Source of the DNA: UBA1181 sp963648205
GTDB taxonomy: Bacteria > Bacteroidota > Bacteroidia > Bacteroidales > Paludibacteraceae
DNA length: 32,671 nt
Assembly (NCBI GenBank): GCA_963648205.1
Contig: CAVJCT010000071.1
Location: forward strand, 1-32,671
Reading direction: 5' to 3'
Made by a program: the position numbers and the translations under genes
In this document: positions 21,772 to 31,647 of the stretch, piece after piece
How the letters are laid out: each line of letters opens with the position of its first letter
Numbering within the stretch: the first letter of the stretch is position 1
The notes under the pieces: generated by a model
The model's database searches: none
What the model saw: only the letters and a program-made list of their open reading frames with translations
What the model was told of the DNA's origin: nothing

Positions 21772-24700
21772 ATGGAAAAAAATTACAGAGTTAAAAATTC
21801 ACATTCGGGGATCAAGCAGAAGCTGCGCCAGTGGCTTTTGATGATTGGAATGGTGATGATTGGAGTGGGGTATGCGGGGGAAGCGAGTGCGGAGTATATA
21901 CCGACAGATTTTGCATTTCAAAAAGGTAGCGATATAACCTTTATAGAAACTTTTGAATATGACAGGGTTTTTGATTTTTCTGAAGCAGGAGCAGCGGGAG
22001 AAGACTTAGATATGACTTTTATCGACCTTAAAAGCAAGGTGAAAACACAATTTTGTCCGGGGTATATTGCGGTATGTATGATGACGTGGGCAGATTTAGC
22101 TGATAAATATGATGATTATGATATGCAATATACCTCGTTGTATATAGGAGTACACCCTTCCTTCTCTCGAATGTGTAGAATTGACTTTTTTAATGATAAA
22201 ACTTCTCTTTCAGAGGATCAAGCGGGTCCGTATTATTCTGAAACAAAGATTGGTGAATCTAACGTCAAGAGTATAACGGATGATAATGGATTTGAAACGG
22301 AATTAGTGTACATTAAAAAGGTAATGAAAAATGATAGAGAACATACATTCTGTTTTTTTCACATCAAGTATCCAGAAACAAATGAATATATTGCCAACAG
22401 CAAGGCAAGTTTGGTTTTAAGACAGGAAGCTCATTATGATTATAGCGATTATAAGGATTATTATATAACTACGGATGCACCTTTAAAACCTCTCGATTTC
22501 AATGTTTCAACGAGCAGTAAGTCGTGGAATGATGACTGTAAGTATCAGTACACTGTGGTTGAAAGTGATAATTCGGTTAGTGGACAAAAAGAAGCAAGTC
22601 ATATTCAGTATAAGACATTTGTTAATGGAACTCAAAAAAGTGTTAGTGGTGATGCAAAATCGGGATGGGTTTCATTTTCTGGGGAAAAACAAATTGTTGA
22701 AGATTTGTCTTCGTATGGCCTGACCTTGGATAACTTTAATAATTCTCAGATAAGTTTTCAATATCAGCTTGCGAAGAGTTATACGATTAATACAAAAAAT
22801 TGGTTAAATGCAGCAAAAAATTCTATGTCAACGAAAACTCAGTATTATACATCTGGGTGGAAAACGGTAACTCCTCAGAAACTTATAATGCCGACAAGTA
22901 TAGATGCGCGATGGGTTAACTCTGGAAAAGTAAATTTGGAATGGAGTTTGAGTGAGTTGGGAAAGTCTGAAGCAGACTATGACCTGTCAGGCTTTGTTTT
23001 GCAGAGAGCCACGAATAGTTCGTTTTCAAGTGATTTAGTGACATTTAATTTGGATTATAATAAGAGCTCTTCTTCTTATAGCATAAGTGATTCTTATGAG
23101 AATTTGTTTACAACGAAGGAATCCAAGAAAACGTTTTATTATAGATTGAGAAGAAAGCATACAACATGGTCTTCACCGTCGGTGAAATGTGAGGTGAGCA
23201 ATGTGTGGACTAGTCTAAAAAAAATTAATAGTCTTTCTGCTACGACAGAAAATGGAAAGATAAAATTAAAGTGGGATTTAACGAGTGGTGTATGGCCTGA
23301 TAATGTATCCTACTCCCTTGAATCTACGCCGGCTCTTAGCGTTTCTGCTCCTGGAAACTCTGCAGAGTCGTGTGAAATATCTGGGGCTTTAACTTGTACT
23401 GAATATTCTTTTAACTTGAAGGTAAATTATGGTGGAAATGTGCATTCTTCAAAGTTGTCAAATACAGTCATGTTGCCAAGTGACAAAACGGGTGAGATAG
23501 AAAGTTTTGATGTTTCAAAAGGATATTATACAGATAGAGCCTCGGTTTCGTGGATTCTTGGAAAAAATGGTTCTGAGTTTAGTTATTTTAACTTACAAAG
23601 GAGGGCTTACAATACGTCTGATTCTATATGGGAGACGCTTACTACGGTAGAAAATTTAGGTAGCTCAGAGTTTCGTTATGATGACCAAACAGGCAGACCG
23701 GGTATATACTATAACTATAAAATAGAAGGAGTTCAGACATGTAATGGCGTTTCAAATCCGTCAGTGTCAAAGACTGATATTGGATTCTCTCAACCCTACG
23801 GAGTTGTTTCTGGAAGTGTAACATACGGTACAAGCAAGCAGGCAGTAAAAGATGTTTGTGTAATTGCGCAGGGTGGTTCTGCAATGAAGAATAGAGCATT
23901 GTATTTCACAGGAACTCAAGTAGAGATTGATTCTGAAACTTCAAATAAATTGGCTCCTGGAGAGAGTGGTACTGTTCAGTTTTATTTCAAAAATATTCCA
24001 GGAACGCTTCGAACTTACGTTCTTCAGCAAGAAGATGGTGTGAAAATCCATTTTAGAGAAAATATCGTGTATTTCAGTTGGAAAGGAACACAAGCAGAAT
24101 TGTACTATTCATTGTCCTCTTCAGGTAAAAATGTCAACAATGAGTTTATCCATTATACATTTACATATACACCAACGTTGTTGAAATTGTATGTAAATGG
24201 AAAGTTGGTTGCGACGAAGGATAGATCTATTACAAATAACAATAAAGGAAAAGCAATTGTTTTAGGAAAAACGGATAATTCTGGAACCAATAACACAACT
24301 GAATATCCAAAATTCTATTTGGATGAGCTTCGTTTCTGGGATAAAGCATTGGATTCCGCCACAATCGCTCAAAACTACGACAGATACTTAAATGGGTCTG
24401 AGGATGGTTTGGTAGGTTACTATCGTTTCGACGAGGATATTGAAAATTTAGCTATAGATATTTCAAATGTGCAAGGAAAGTATAATGGCAATCATTTTGC
24501 TATGTCGAAAGTTGAGAAACGGTCTAATACATACGAAGTCCCTACCTCCGATCAACTCTCCCTCAAAACCTACACGGATGCGAATGGTGCTTACTTGATG
24601 AACAATCTTCCGTATGTGGGAGATGGCGAGAGTTACACCATCACGCCAAGTTTGGGCGTGCATTCGTTCTCACCTACAGAGAAGACGCTCTATTTCAACG

Positions 24701-27700
24701 ATAATGCCAGCAATCATAATAATGTAGACTTTACCGATAATTCTAGTTTCAACGTTTCGGGCCACGTTTACTATGATAATACGACTTTCCCTGTCGAGGG
24801 TTGTAACTTCTATGTGGATGGTGTGGTCTGCACTACGGGCGATGGCAATTTGGTAACGAGTGATAAGTATGGTGCTTATACAATCAGCGTGCCGATTGGT
24901 GAGCATTATATTCAGGTGAAGAAGGCGAACCATACTTTCGTGGGTGCAGGTCGCTATCCTGTGGATTCCTTGGGTATTGGTAAAAAAACTGTCTTTGAGA
25001 ACCCAAGACAAAGTTTGAATTTCTATGACAACACTTTGGTTACTTTAGTCGGTAAGGTAGTCGGTGGAGATGTCGAGGGCGAAAAACCTCATGGCTTCAA
25101 CCAAACGAAAGCCAATATGGGTCAAGCGAGAATCAAACTGTTAGCGAATGGAACTGGTCAGTTGAATGAAGACACTGGGACTGGAAGAGTCTTCTCTTCT
25201 CCAATTGACTCTGTGAAGAGTAAGGCAACGACAGGCAAGTACGACTCTGGTGGTGACGCTCGATATGTTACGATTGAAACGGATCCGGAGACGGGCGAGT
25301 TCGCTGTGTCGCTTCCTCCACTCAATTTCAGCATCGATAGCATTAAACTCATCAATAATCCTGATTTTGAGTTTAACGTGTCCGATTACACTGCGCCTGC
25401 ACTGGCTGATGCCAACCTGAACAATGTGTTGGTGGATTCGGCTTTGGTGGATAGCACGCACTATGGATATGTGAAATACATCCAAGCCTTGGATGTCGTG
25501 GCACATGTTGAGCCTACTTTGGAGGTGACGGACGCTAATCATACGGATTCATTGTTTGGTGATAATACCTATATATATACGGATCCGCTCACGATGGAAA
25601 AAGACACGGTGGCAATGATCGGAAAAGATTCGCTCTATTACACGATGGGTTACCCTGTCTTCTCACAAAACACAGAATATACGTTCAATCTCTTTGGTTA
25701 TGAGCGATTTGTGAACTATGACAAGGTGAAGGCTAACTCGCCAGACTCTGTGGATAAAGTGCCTTTGCGTGGCGTGGAGGTTACGTTGTCGAATGAGTTG
25801 GGAGCACAGCAGGTAGTCTCAGCTTGTGAGGATAGCGCATGTATCGTGCAAGGTTCTAAGAATGATTCTGTTTGGGTAAAAGCAGGTGATGTGTTGAACT
25901 TGGCAGATAACACGGTAACGTTGGATTCTGTAACAGGAAAGGCTGCCTACGTCTTCAAAGCAACCTACCCTCAAATCACCAGTCCGTATACAAGAGGATT
26001 GAACATCAATTATGAGGTGAATGGTCGTGTGTATGGTTGGGATCAGAATGGTGCGTTTAAAGGTATCATCCTCGGTGGATTGCCAACGGGTAACAATTTT
26101 GTAACTGCTGGTCCAGATAAGGTTTACTACATTTTGCGTGACCCTGCCGGTAGCAACTCTTTCGCTACTTTGGAAGAGGGTTCTGTCGTAACCGTTGAAG
26201 AGTCGAAGAATCTTTGTTCAACGGAAGGAACAGAAATCAACACTGTTAGTACTATTTCGACGAGTGTCGACACTTATATGGGTACGGATATTCTTGGTGT
26301 TGTAACCTTGATGAAGGTGGCAAGCGTTGAGACGGTTGCGCAAGGATTGACCAACACCACGCTCACTGCCACTCAGAACAAGTCGGAATCTACAACTACG
26401 ACAATGACGGTTACGAACGCTATCAGCACTTCCGACTCTGAAGATTATGTGGGTGAAGGTGGCGATGTCTTCATCGGTTCGTCTACCAACCAAGTGTTTG
26501 GTAAGGCGAGAATGGTTACTATCGGAAAAGACACGTCAGGAAATTATTCTATTGCGTTGGATGAAGGTTTGAATGTGTCTGAGTCTTACAACACAGAGTT
26601 TATCTACACGCAGACTTACATTGAAGGTACTTTAATCCCTAACTTGGAGAGTTTGCGTAATAGCTGCTTGACACAAGTAAGTGATAGTATTTACAAAACA
26701 TACAAGGATACAACGTTGAAAAAGAAGAATGAGACAGGTCACATACTCTACATCACGACGTTGGGTTCAAATGATGAGCGTTTTGGCTCTGACAATACGG
26801 ATGAGTCTGTCTGGGGTAAGATTAATGCAAAAACTAAGAAGATCGAAGGACTTATCGACCGTATCGAAGGACCAAGTTATATGTTGATTCTTCCTGAAGG
26901 TGCGTCGGCTGAAGACATGTACAGCGACACCGTCGTTTGGTACAACCAGCAAATCGCTTTGTGGAAGAGCCAATTGGCAGCCAACGAACGTGCGAAGGTT
27001 AGAGCCATTGAGAATAGAGATTCGTTCTTGATTGTCAATAAATCGTTCGATGTGGGTACGGAGTACGAATCGGTTACTGAAAATTGTTCGTCTGTTACGA
27101 AGATGAAGGAACTCGGAGTGCAGACTTCACTCATGGTGGGTGTCGGCACAGGTTTCGAAATCGTTGGAATTGGAACAGATGTTGAGATTAAGGTCGAGGC
27201 AAATGTGGATTATAGTACGTCTACAACTAAATCGAATGAGCAGTGTCAGACGGTTTCTTACGAATTGGTGGAAAGTGGTAACAACGATGCCCTTTCTGTT
27301 GATATCTACAATGCGCCAGATGGTTTCGGACCAATCTTCTACACTCGCGCTGGTCAGACCTCTTGCCCTTACGAGGGGGAGAAACTCACTCGCTACTACG
27401 AGCCAGACCAACATACGATTGCTCAAGCCACAATGAAAGTGGAGAGTCCAGAGATCAGCTGCGAAGTGCCAACTGTTTCGGACGTGCCAAGCGGTTCACC
27501 TGCTAATTACACATTGAACCTCTACAACAATTCGGATATTTTGGCTGATGGCTATTACTATCTGATGGTGGTAGATTCGAAGGGTGCAGATGTGTTAGTG
27601 GATGGTGCTTCAATCACCGTTGTTCCGCGTGCTGTCCTTTTGAAGGCTGGCGAAATTACTGAAAAGAAGTTGCAAATTAAACAAACCCAGTTGGATGTGG

Positions 27701-30700
27701 TGGATTACGATTCAATCGGTGTCGTTATCGCTTCAATGTGTCAATATGACGAGACGGGCAATAATGAATTGATTTCCGATACGGTTTACCTTTCTGCTCA
27801 TTTCAATCCTGGTTGCTCGCCAATCACGTTGCAAATCGATAAGACCACCATCAACACCAATGAGGGTGAGTTGACTTTGAAGGTAAAAGATTTCGACCGT
27901 ACATACGGTGGATTCAGCAAAATCTATCTCCAATACAAGGCTATCGGCGATAATAATTGGAACTTGACGAAGTCTTTCGCATTGAACGATTCTATTAAGA
28001 AGGCGGAGAAGACGGATTCGGTTATCACAACCGCTTCGTTCAACTATCCATTCGATGTGAACAGCATTTCGTTCTACGATCAAACGTACGTTTTCCGTGC
28101 TGCGACTGTCTGCAAATATGGTACAGAAAACATTTATGCATACAGTGATGAGATTTCGGTTGTGAAAGACCAGTCGGTGCCAATGGCATTGGGTACGCCA
28201 AGTCCATCGAACGGAATCTTGGGTGCTGGCGATGATGTTTATGTTGTCTACAACGAACCAATCAAGTCGGGTGCTCTCAGCGCAGTGGAGAACATTCAGG
28301 TGCGTGGTGTGTTGAACGACTATGTTGTAACGCACGAAACGGCTTACAAGATGCAGGGAACAGAGGCGAAAACGGAAGCCCCAATCTACTGCGGTAGTGG
28401 TGATTTCACTCTTGAGACATGGCTCAACTACACGAAGCCAGGCACGCTCTACAGCTGGGGCAAGAATGGTTTGGAAATCGCTATCTCTGATGATCATAAA
28501 TTGGTGATTTCTTCTAACGGTAAGAAAATCGTTTCAAAAGATACTGTTCGCCAAAACTATTGGATTTACCTTTCTGTCTCAGTTCAGAAAGGCGCGGACG
28601 ATAGTTGCTATGTATCAGCCAATTATGCGTATGATGCAGTTGATGTACAACTCTTTGCTGGTCAGTTGTTGCCAATCGAAACGACTTCGTCAACATTCTC
28701 TGTGGGTGATGGTATGGAAGGTTACATGCACGAGTTGACTCTTTGGAATGAGTATCGTCCATTCGCATCTGCTAAATCTCAGATGTACAAAGGTAAATAT
28801 GCTTCAACCTCTGGTTTGATTGGCTATTGGCCGATGAACGAGGGTAAGGGTCAACTTTTGACAGATAAAGCCCGCAGTCGCCATCTCACCGCCCCTGCTG
28901 ATAGTTGGTTTAACAACTCAGAGAATTTTGCAGTTGAGTTCTCTGGTTCTGATACGTTGAATATCAACATTTCTGAATGTCCTGCTAAGACTGACGATAA
29001 CTACTTGGTAGAGTTGTGGTTCAGAGGTACAGAGACAATGGCTTCAAACCTCTTCCATCTCGTGGGTAGCAACCAGTTGAGTGTCGACTTCACCGAAAAT
29101 GGCGGTTTGACTCTCACCACTGCCGATGATACTTATACTATCACAAACACCAACAATTTGGACGGTGCATGGCACCATTTCGCATTCAACGTGCTTCGCA
29201 ATGGCAATGCGGCTATCTACATTGATGGTTCGTTAGTTAATCAAATGGCAGCGTCGAATGTTCCTGCATTTGCTGGCTCTAATGTTCTTTTGGGCGCTGA
29301 TTTTGTTGGTCAGATGGACGAGTTCCGCTATTGGAAGGCTGTCCGCACGGCTGAGGTTATTCGCGAAAATGCTTACTGTCGCTTGTCTGCCGATGAAGAG
29401 GGACTCGAGGCTTACTATCCTTTCGAGGCTTCTTCTACAGATGCAAATGACCAACTTGTAACAAATGGCTCTGCAATTGATTTAATTGACAATAAAAAGG
29501 CGACTGGTATTGCTCAATTCACCGAGCAAGCCCCTGCTCTTACGGCTGCTAAACAGAAGGAGAGTGTTACATTCTCTTACACTGCTTCCGATACGAAGAT
29601 TGTTATCGACGTTACGGAAAGTCCTTACCGTGTGGATGGTTGCACATTGGAGTTCACTGTGAAACGTGTGCAAGACCTCAACGGTAACTATGGTAACCCA
29701 ATCACTTGGACTGCCTACATGAATCAAAACACTTTGGTTTGGGCTGACGATGCGCTTTCTTTAGAACAGGAGAGCGGCGACGAGACGAATTTCTCTGTGG
29801 CAGTTTCAAATAACAGCGGTTCATCTAAAACTTGGTACATTTCCGACCTTCCTTCTTGGCTCTCTGTTGATAAGGAGAGTGGAACTTTGAGCGCACTCTC
29901 TTCTAAGACACTCAATTTCACTGTTCTCAACTCAACGCCAATCGGCTACTACGAGGCTGCTGTTTTATTGATGGGTGCTGATACTTTGAGCGACCGTCTC
30001 GACCTTTCTCTTAAGGTTACAGGCGTTCGTCCTGAATGGAATGTTGACCCATCTGAGTATGAGTTGAACATGAATGTCATTGCTACACTCAAAGTGGATG
30101 GTCAGTATAGTGAGGATGAAAACGACCTCATCGCTGCCTTCATCGATGATAAGTGTGTCGGACTCACATCTCCATCTTACTACAATCGTTACGATTCTTA
30201 TTATGTGATGATGGATGTCTATGGCAACGCTGATATGGCGAACAAAGAGGTTCAGTTCCGCATTTGGGATGCCAGCACTGGTGTTACTTACGTTTGTCAA
30301 AGTTCGGAGAGTGTGAACTTTGGTAGCAATGCAGTCTACGGATCTATTGAAAAGCCTATCGAACTCACTACCACTGCTTTACAAGAGCAAAGCACTCGTT
30401 TGTCTGCAGGTTGGAACTGGGTTTCAATGAACGTTGCACCTACTGATAAATCGGTGTCAAATGTGATGAAGAGTGTTGCTTCTAACCTCCACACGGTGAA
30501 GTGTAAGACGGCTTTCGCTCAAACCTTGAACGGCAAATTCGCAGGTTCTCTCGATGAAATGTCGAATGCCAAGATGTACAAGGTGAAGATGAACGAGGCT
30601 GCCAATTGGACACTTTTAGGCGAGGCTGTTAATCCAACGACCTACTCTGTATCCATTGCTCCAAATTGGAACTGGATCGGCTACACTCCTTCTTACAGTC

Positions 30701-31500
30701 TCTCTTTGAATGACGCTTTTGCAGGCTTGAATCCTACGAACGGCGATATGGTGAAGAGTTCCGAAGGTTTCGCGATCTACAGTGGTTACGAATGGGTTGG
30801 CTCTCTCTCTACATTGACTCCAGGTAAGGGTTATATGTATAAGAGTCTTGCCAAAGATTCTCTCTCATTCACCTATCCAAGTAACAAATATGCATTGTCA
30901 AATGGTTCGTTAAGAGCCTCTTCTTTCTACAATTACACACCAGTTGCCGACAATAAATATCCAAGCAATATGACGATTGTTGCAGTTGTGAAGAATGGAA
31001 GCGACTTGTTGACGAATTCTGAAGTGGCTGCCTTTGTAGGTGATGAATGTCGCGGTGTCGGACGTTCTTCTGAGGATGAAGCACTCGTATTCCTCACTGT
31101 CTTGGGCGAGGGTAGTGGTGATTCTATTATCTTCAAGGTGGAGAACAATGGCGAGTTCGTTACAGTTCCAACAAAATTGGTGTACGAAGATGACGCAACA
31201 ATTGGAACACTCGAAAAGCCGTATGTGATCAATCTCATCCCTTCTTTGGATGTCGAGGTTACGACTGGCAAAATCAACATTTACCCAACCAACGTAAAAC
31301 AAAACCTCTACGTTGAGGCTGGTAAATCAATCAAGAAGATTTATTTGACCGATATGGAAGGTCGCATGATGTACGAAAATACATACGGTAATGCAACAGG
31401 TCTCTATACGATAGATATGACCTGCTACGCTCCAGGTATCTATTTCGTCTTCATCGAACCAACTGAAGGTCAGTTGATTATGCATAGAGTAATGAAGTAG
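21772..31500 (+). CDS. giant secreted multidomain protein (FN3, LamG, Ig-like, BACON-like) with T9SS sorting domain
   Basis: 3,242 residues from ATG 21772; an in-frame GTG at 21718 would put 18 residues before the signal peptide. The signal peptide ends near 'GEASA' (about 40). Approximate order: unassigned 45-370; FN3-like 372-480, 484-570, 575-670; LamG-like 708-893 ('LDELRFWDKALDSATIAQNYDRY' in parts); carboxypeptidase-regulatory-like 995-1067; unassigned 1070-2010; FN3-like 2010-2120; Ig-like (Big_5) 2133-2190; LamG-like 2192-2370 and 2384-2557; BACON-like 2663-2752; a repeated module at 2753-2867 and 3055-3157 around 'GWNWVSMNV'; T9SS type A domain 3162-3242 ('INIYPTNVKQNL', ending VMK). 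The sorting domain predicts export by the PorSS/T9SS and surface attachment or release. LamG and FN3 modules suggest adhesion or glycan binding. No catalytic motif seen. Confidence 0.85.
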   Translation: MEKNYRVKNSHSGIKQKLRQWLLMIGMVMIGVGYAGEASAEYIPTDFAFQKGSDITFIETFEYDRVFDFSEAGAAGEDLDMTFIDLKSKVKTQFCPGYIAVCMMTWADLADKYDDYDMQYTSLYIGVHPSFSRMCRIDFFNDKTSLSEDQAGPYYSETKIGESNVKSITDDNGFETELVYIKKVMKNDREHTFCFFHIKYPETNEYIANSKASLVLRQEAHYDYSDYKDYYITTDAPLKPLDFNVSTSSKSWNDDCKYQYTVVESDNSVSGQKEASHIQYKTFVNGTQKSVSGDAKSGWVSFSGEKQIVEDLSSYGLTLDNFNNSQISFQYQLAKSYTINTKNWLNAAKNSMSTKTQYYTSGWKTVTPQKLIMPTSIDARWVNSGKVNLEWSLSELGKSEADYDLSGFVLQRATNSSFSSDLVTFNLDYNKSSSSYSISDSYENLFTTKESKKTFYYRLRRKHTTWSSPSVKCEVSNVWTSLKKINSLSATTENGKIKLKWDLTSGVWPDNVSYSLESTPALSVSAPGNSAESCEISGALTCTEYSFNLKVNYGGNVHSSKLSNTVMLPSDKTGEIESFDVSKGYYTDRASVSWILGKNGSEFSYFNLQRRAYNTSDSIWETLTTVENLGSSEFRYDDQTGRPGIYYNYKIEGVQTCNGVSNPSVSKTDIGFSQPYGVVSGSVTYGTSKQAVKDVCVIAQGGSAMKNRALYFTGTQVEIDSETSNKLAPGESGTVQFYFKNIPGTLRTYVLQQEDGVKIHFRENIVYFSWKGTQAELYYSLSSSGKNVNNEFIHYTFTYTPTLLKLYVNGKLVATKDRSITNNNKGKAIVLGKTDNSGTNNTTEYPKFYLDELRFWDKALDSATIAQNYDRYLNGSEDGLVGYYRFDEDIENLAIDISNVQGKYNGNHFAMSKVEKRSNTYEVPTSDQLSLKTYTDANGAYLMNNLPYVGDGESYTITPSLGVHSFSPTEKTLYFNDNASNHNNVDFTDNSSFNVSGHVYYDNTTFPVEGCNFYVDGVVCTTGDGNLVTSDKYGAYTISVPIGEHYIQVKKANHTFVGAGRYPVDSLGIGKKTVFENPRQSLNFYDNTLVTLVGKVVGGDVEGEKPHGFNQTKANMGQARIKLLANGTGQLNEDTGTGRVFSSPIDSVKSKATTGKYDSGGDARYVTIETDPETGEFAVSLPPLNFSIDSIKLINNPDFEFNVSDYTAPALADANLNNVLVDSALVDSTHYGYVKYIQALDVVAHVEPTLEVTDANHTDSLFGDNTYIYTDPLTMEKDTVAMIGKDSLYYTMGYPVFSQNTEYTFNLFGYERFVNYDKVKANSPDSVDKVPLRGVEVTLSNELGAQQVVSACEDSACIVQGSKNDSVWVKAGDVLNLADNTVTLDSVTGKAAYVFKATYPQITSPYTRGLNINYEVNGRVYGWDQNGAFKGIILGGLPTGNNFVTAGPDKVYYILRDPAGSNSFATLEEGSVVTVEESKNLCSTEGTEINTVSTISTSVDTYMGTDILGVVTLMKVASVETVAQGLTNTTLTATQNKSESTTTTMTVTNAISTSDSEDYVGEGGDVFIGSSTNQVFGKARMVTIGKDTSGNYSIALDEGLNVSESYNTEFIYTQTYIEGTLIPNLESLRNSCLTQVSDSIYKTYKDTTLKKKNETGHILYITTLGSNDERFGSDNTDESVWGKINAKTKKIEGLIDRIEGPSYMLILPEGASAEDMYSDTVVWYNQQIALWKSQLAANERAKVRAIENRDSFLIVNKSFDVGTEYESVTENCSSVTKMKELGVQTSLMVGVGTGFEIVGIGTDVEIKVEANVDYSTSTTKSNEQCQTVSYELVESGNNDALSVDIYNAPDGFGPIFYTRAGQTSCPYEGEKLTRYYEPDQHTIAQATMKVESPEISCEVPTVSDVPSGSPANYTLNLYNNSDILADGYYYLMVVDSKGADVLVDGASITVVPRAVLLKAGEITEKKLQIKQTQLDVVDYDSIGVVIASMCQYDETGNNELISDTVYLSAHFNPGCSPITLQIDKTTINTNEGELTLKVKDFDRTYGGFSKIYLQYKAIGDNNWNLTKSFALNDSIKKAEKTDSVITTASFNYPFDVNSISFYDQTYVFRAATVCKYGTENIYAYSDEISVVKDQSVPMALGTPSPSNGILGAGDDVYVVYNEPIKSGALSAVENIQVRGVLNDYVVTHETAYKMQGTEAKTEAPIYCGSGDFTLETWLNYTKPGTLYSWGKNGLEIAISDDHKLVISSNGKKIVSKDTVRQNYWIYLSVSVQKGADDSCYVSANYAYDAVDVQLFAGQLLPIETTSSTFSVGDGMEGYMHELTLWNEYRPFASAKSQMYKGKYASTSGLIGYWPMNEGKGQLLTDKARSRHLTAPADSWFNNSENFAVEFSGSDTLNINISECPAKTDDNYLVELWFRGTETMASNLFHLVGSNQLSVDFTENGGLTLTTADDTYTITNTNNLDGAWHHFAFNVLRNGNAAIYIDGSLVNQMAASNVPAFAGSNVLLGADFVGQMDEFRYWKAVRTAEVIRENAYCRLSADEEGLEAYYPFEASSTDANDQLVTNGSAIDLIDNKKATGIAQFTEQAPALTAAKQKESVTFSYTASDTKIVIDVTESPYRVDGCTLEFTVKRVQDLNGNYGNPITWTAYMNQNTLVWADDALSLEQESGDETNFSVAVSNNSGSSKTWYISDLPSWLSVDKESGTLSALSSKTLNFTVLNSTPIGYYEAAVLLMGADTLSDRLDLSLKVTGVRPEWNVDPSEYELNMNVIATLKVDGQYSEDENDLIAAFIDDKCVGLTSPSYYNRYDSYYVMMDVYGNADMANKEVQFRIWDASTGVTYVCQSSESVNFGSNAVYGSIEKPIELTTTALQEQSTRLSAGWNWVSMNVAPTDKSVSNVMKSVASNLHTVKCKTAFAQTLNGKFAGSLDEMSNAKMYKVKMNEAANWTLLGEAVNPTTYSVSIAPNWNWIGYTPSYSLSLNDAFAGLNPTNGDMVKSSEGFAIYSGYEWVGSLSTLTPGKGYMYKSLAKDSLSFTYPSNKYALSNGSLRASSFYNYTPVADNKYPSNMTIVAVVKNGSDLLTNSEVAAFVGDECRGVGRSSEDEALVFLTVLGEGSGDSIIFKVENNGEFVTVPTKLVYEDDATIGTLEKPYVINLIPSLDVEVTTGKINIYPTNVKQNLYVEAGKSIKKIYLTDMEGRMMYENTYGNATGLYTIDMTCYAPGIYFVFIEPTEGQLIMHRVMK

Positions 31501-31529
31501 AGTATTTCTTTACATTTTTCACTTTTCAC

Positions 31530-31572
31530 AGTCAGGTGCAGTTACGGCAGAGATGCTGAACTGCACCTGACT
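31530..31572 (+). repeat. 14-bp perfect inverted repeat after the giant gene
   Basis: AGTCAGGTGCAGTT (31530-31543) is perfectly complementary to AACTGCACCTGACT (31559-31572) around a 15-base loop. It begins 30 bases after the stop codon. No T run follows on either strand, so it is not a classical intrinsic terminator, but a 3'-end or mRNA-stabilising hairpin is likely. Confidence 0.8.
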
Positions 31573-31647
31573 CTTGACTAAAAGTATTAGAAACTAAAAA
31601 ATATAGTTATTATATAAAAATTATATTTATAATAAAATTTATAAAAG

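Noticed and set aside
27733..28497. 254-codon minus-strand open frame inside the giant gene
   Set aside because: It lies fully within a coherent multidomain protein, has no promoter or conserved motif, and similar shadows occur elsewhere in this gene.
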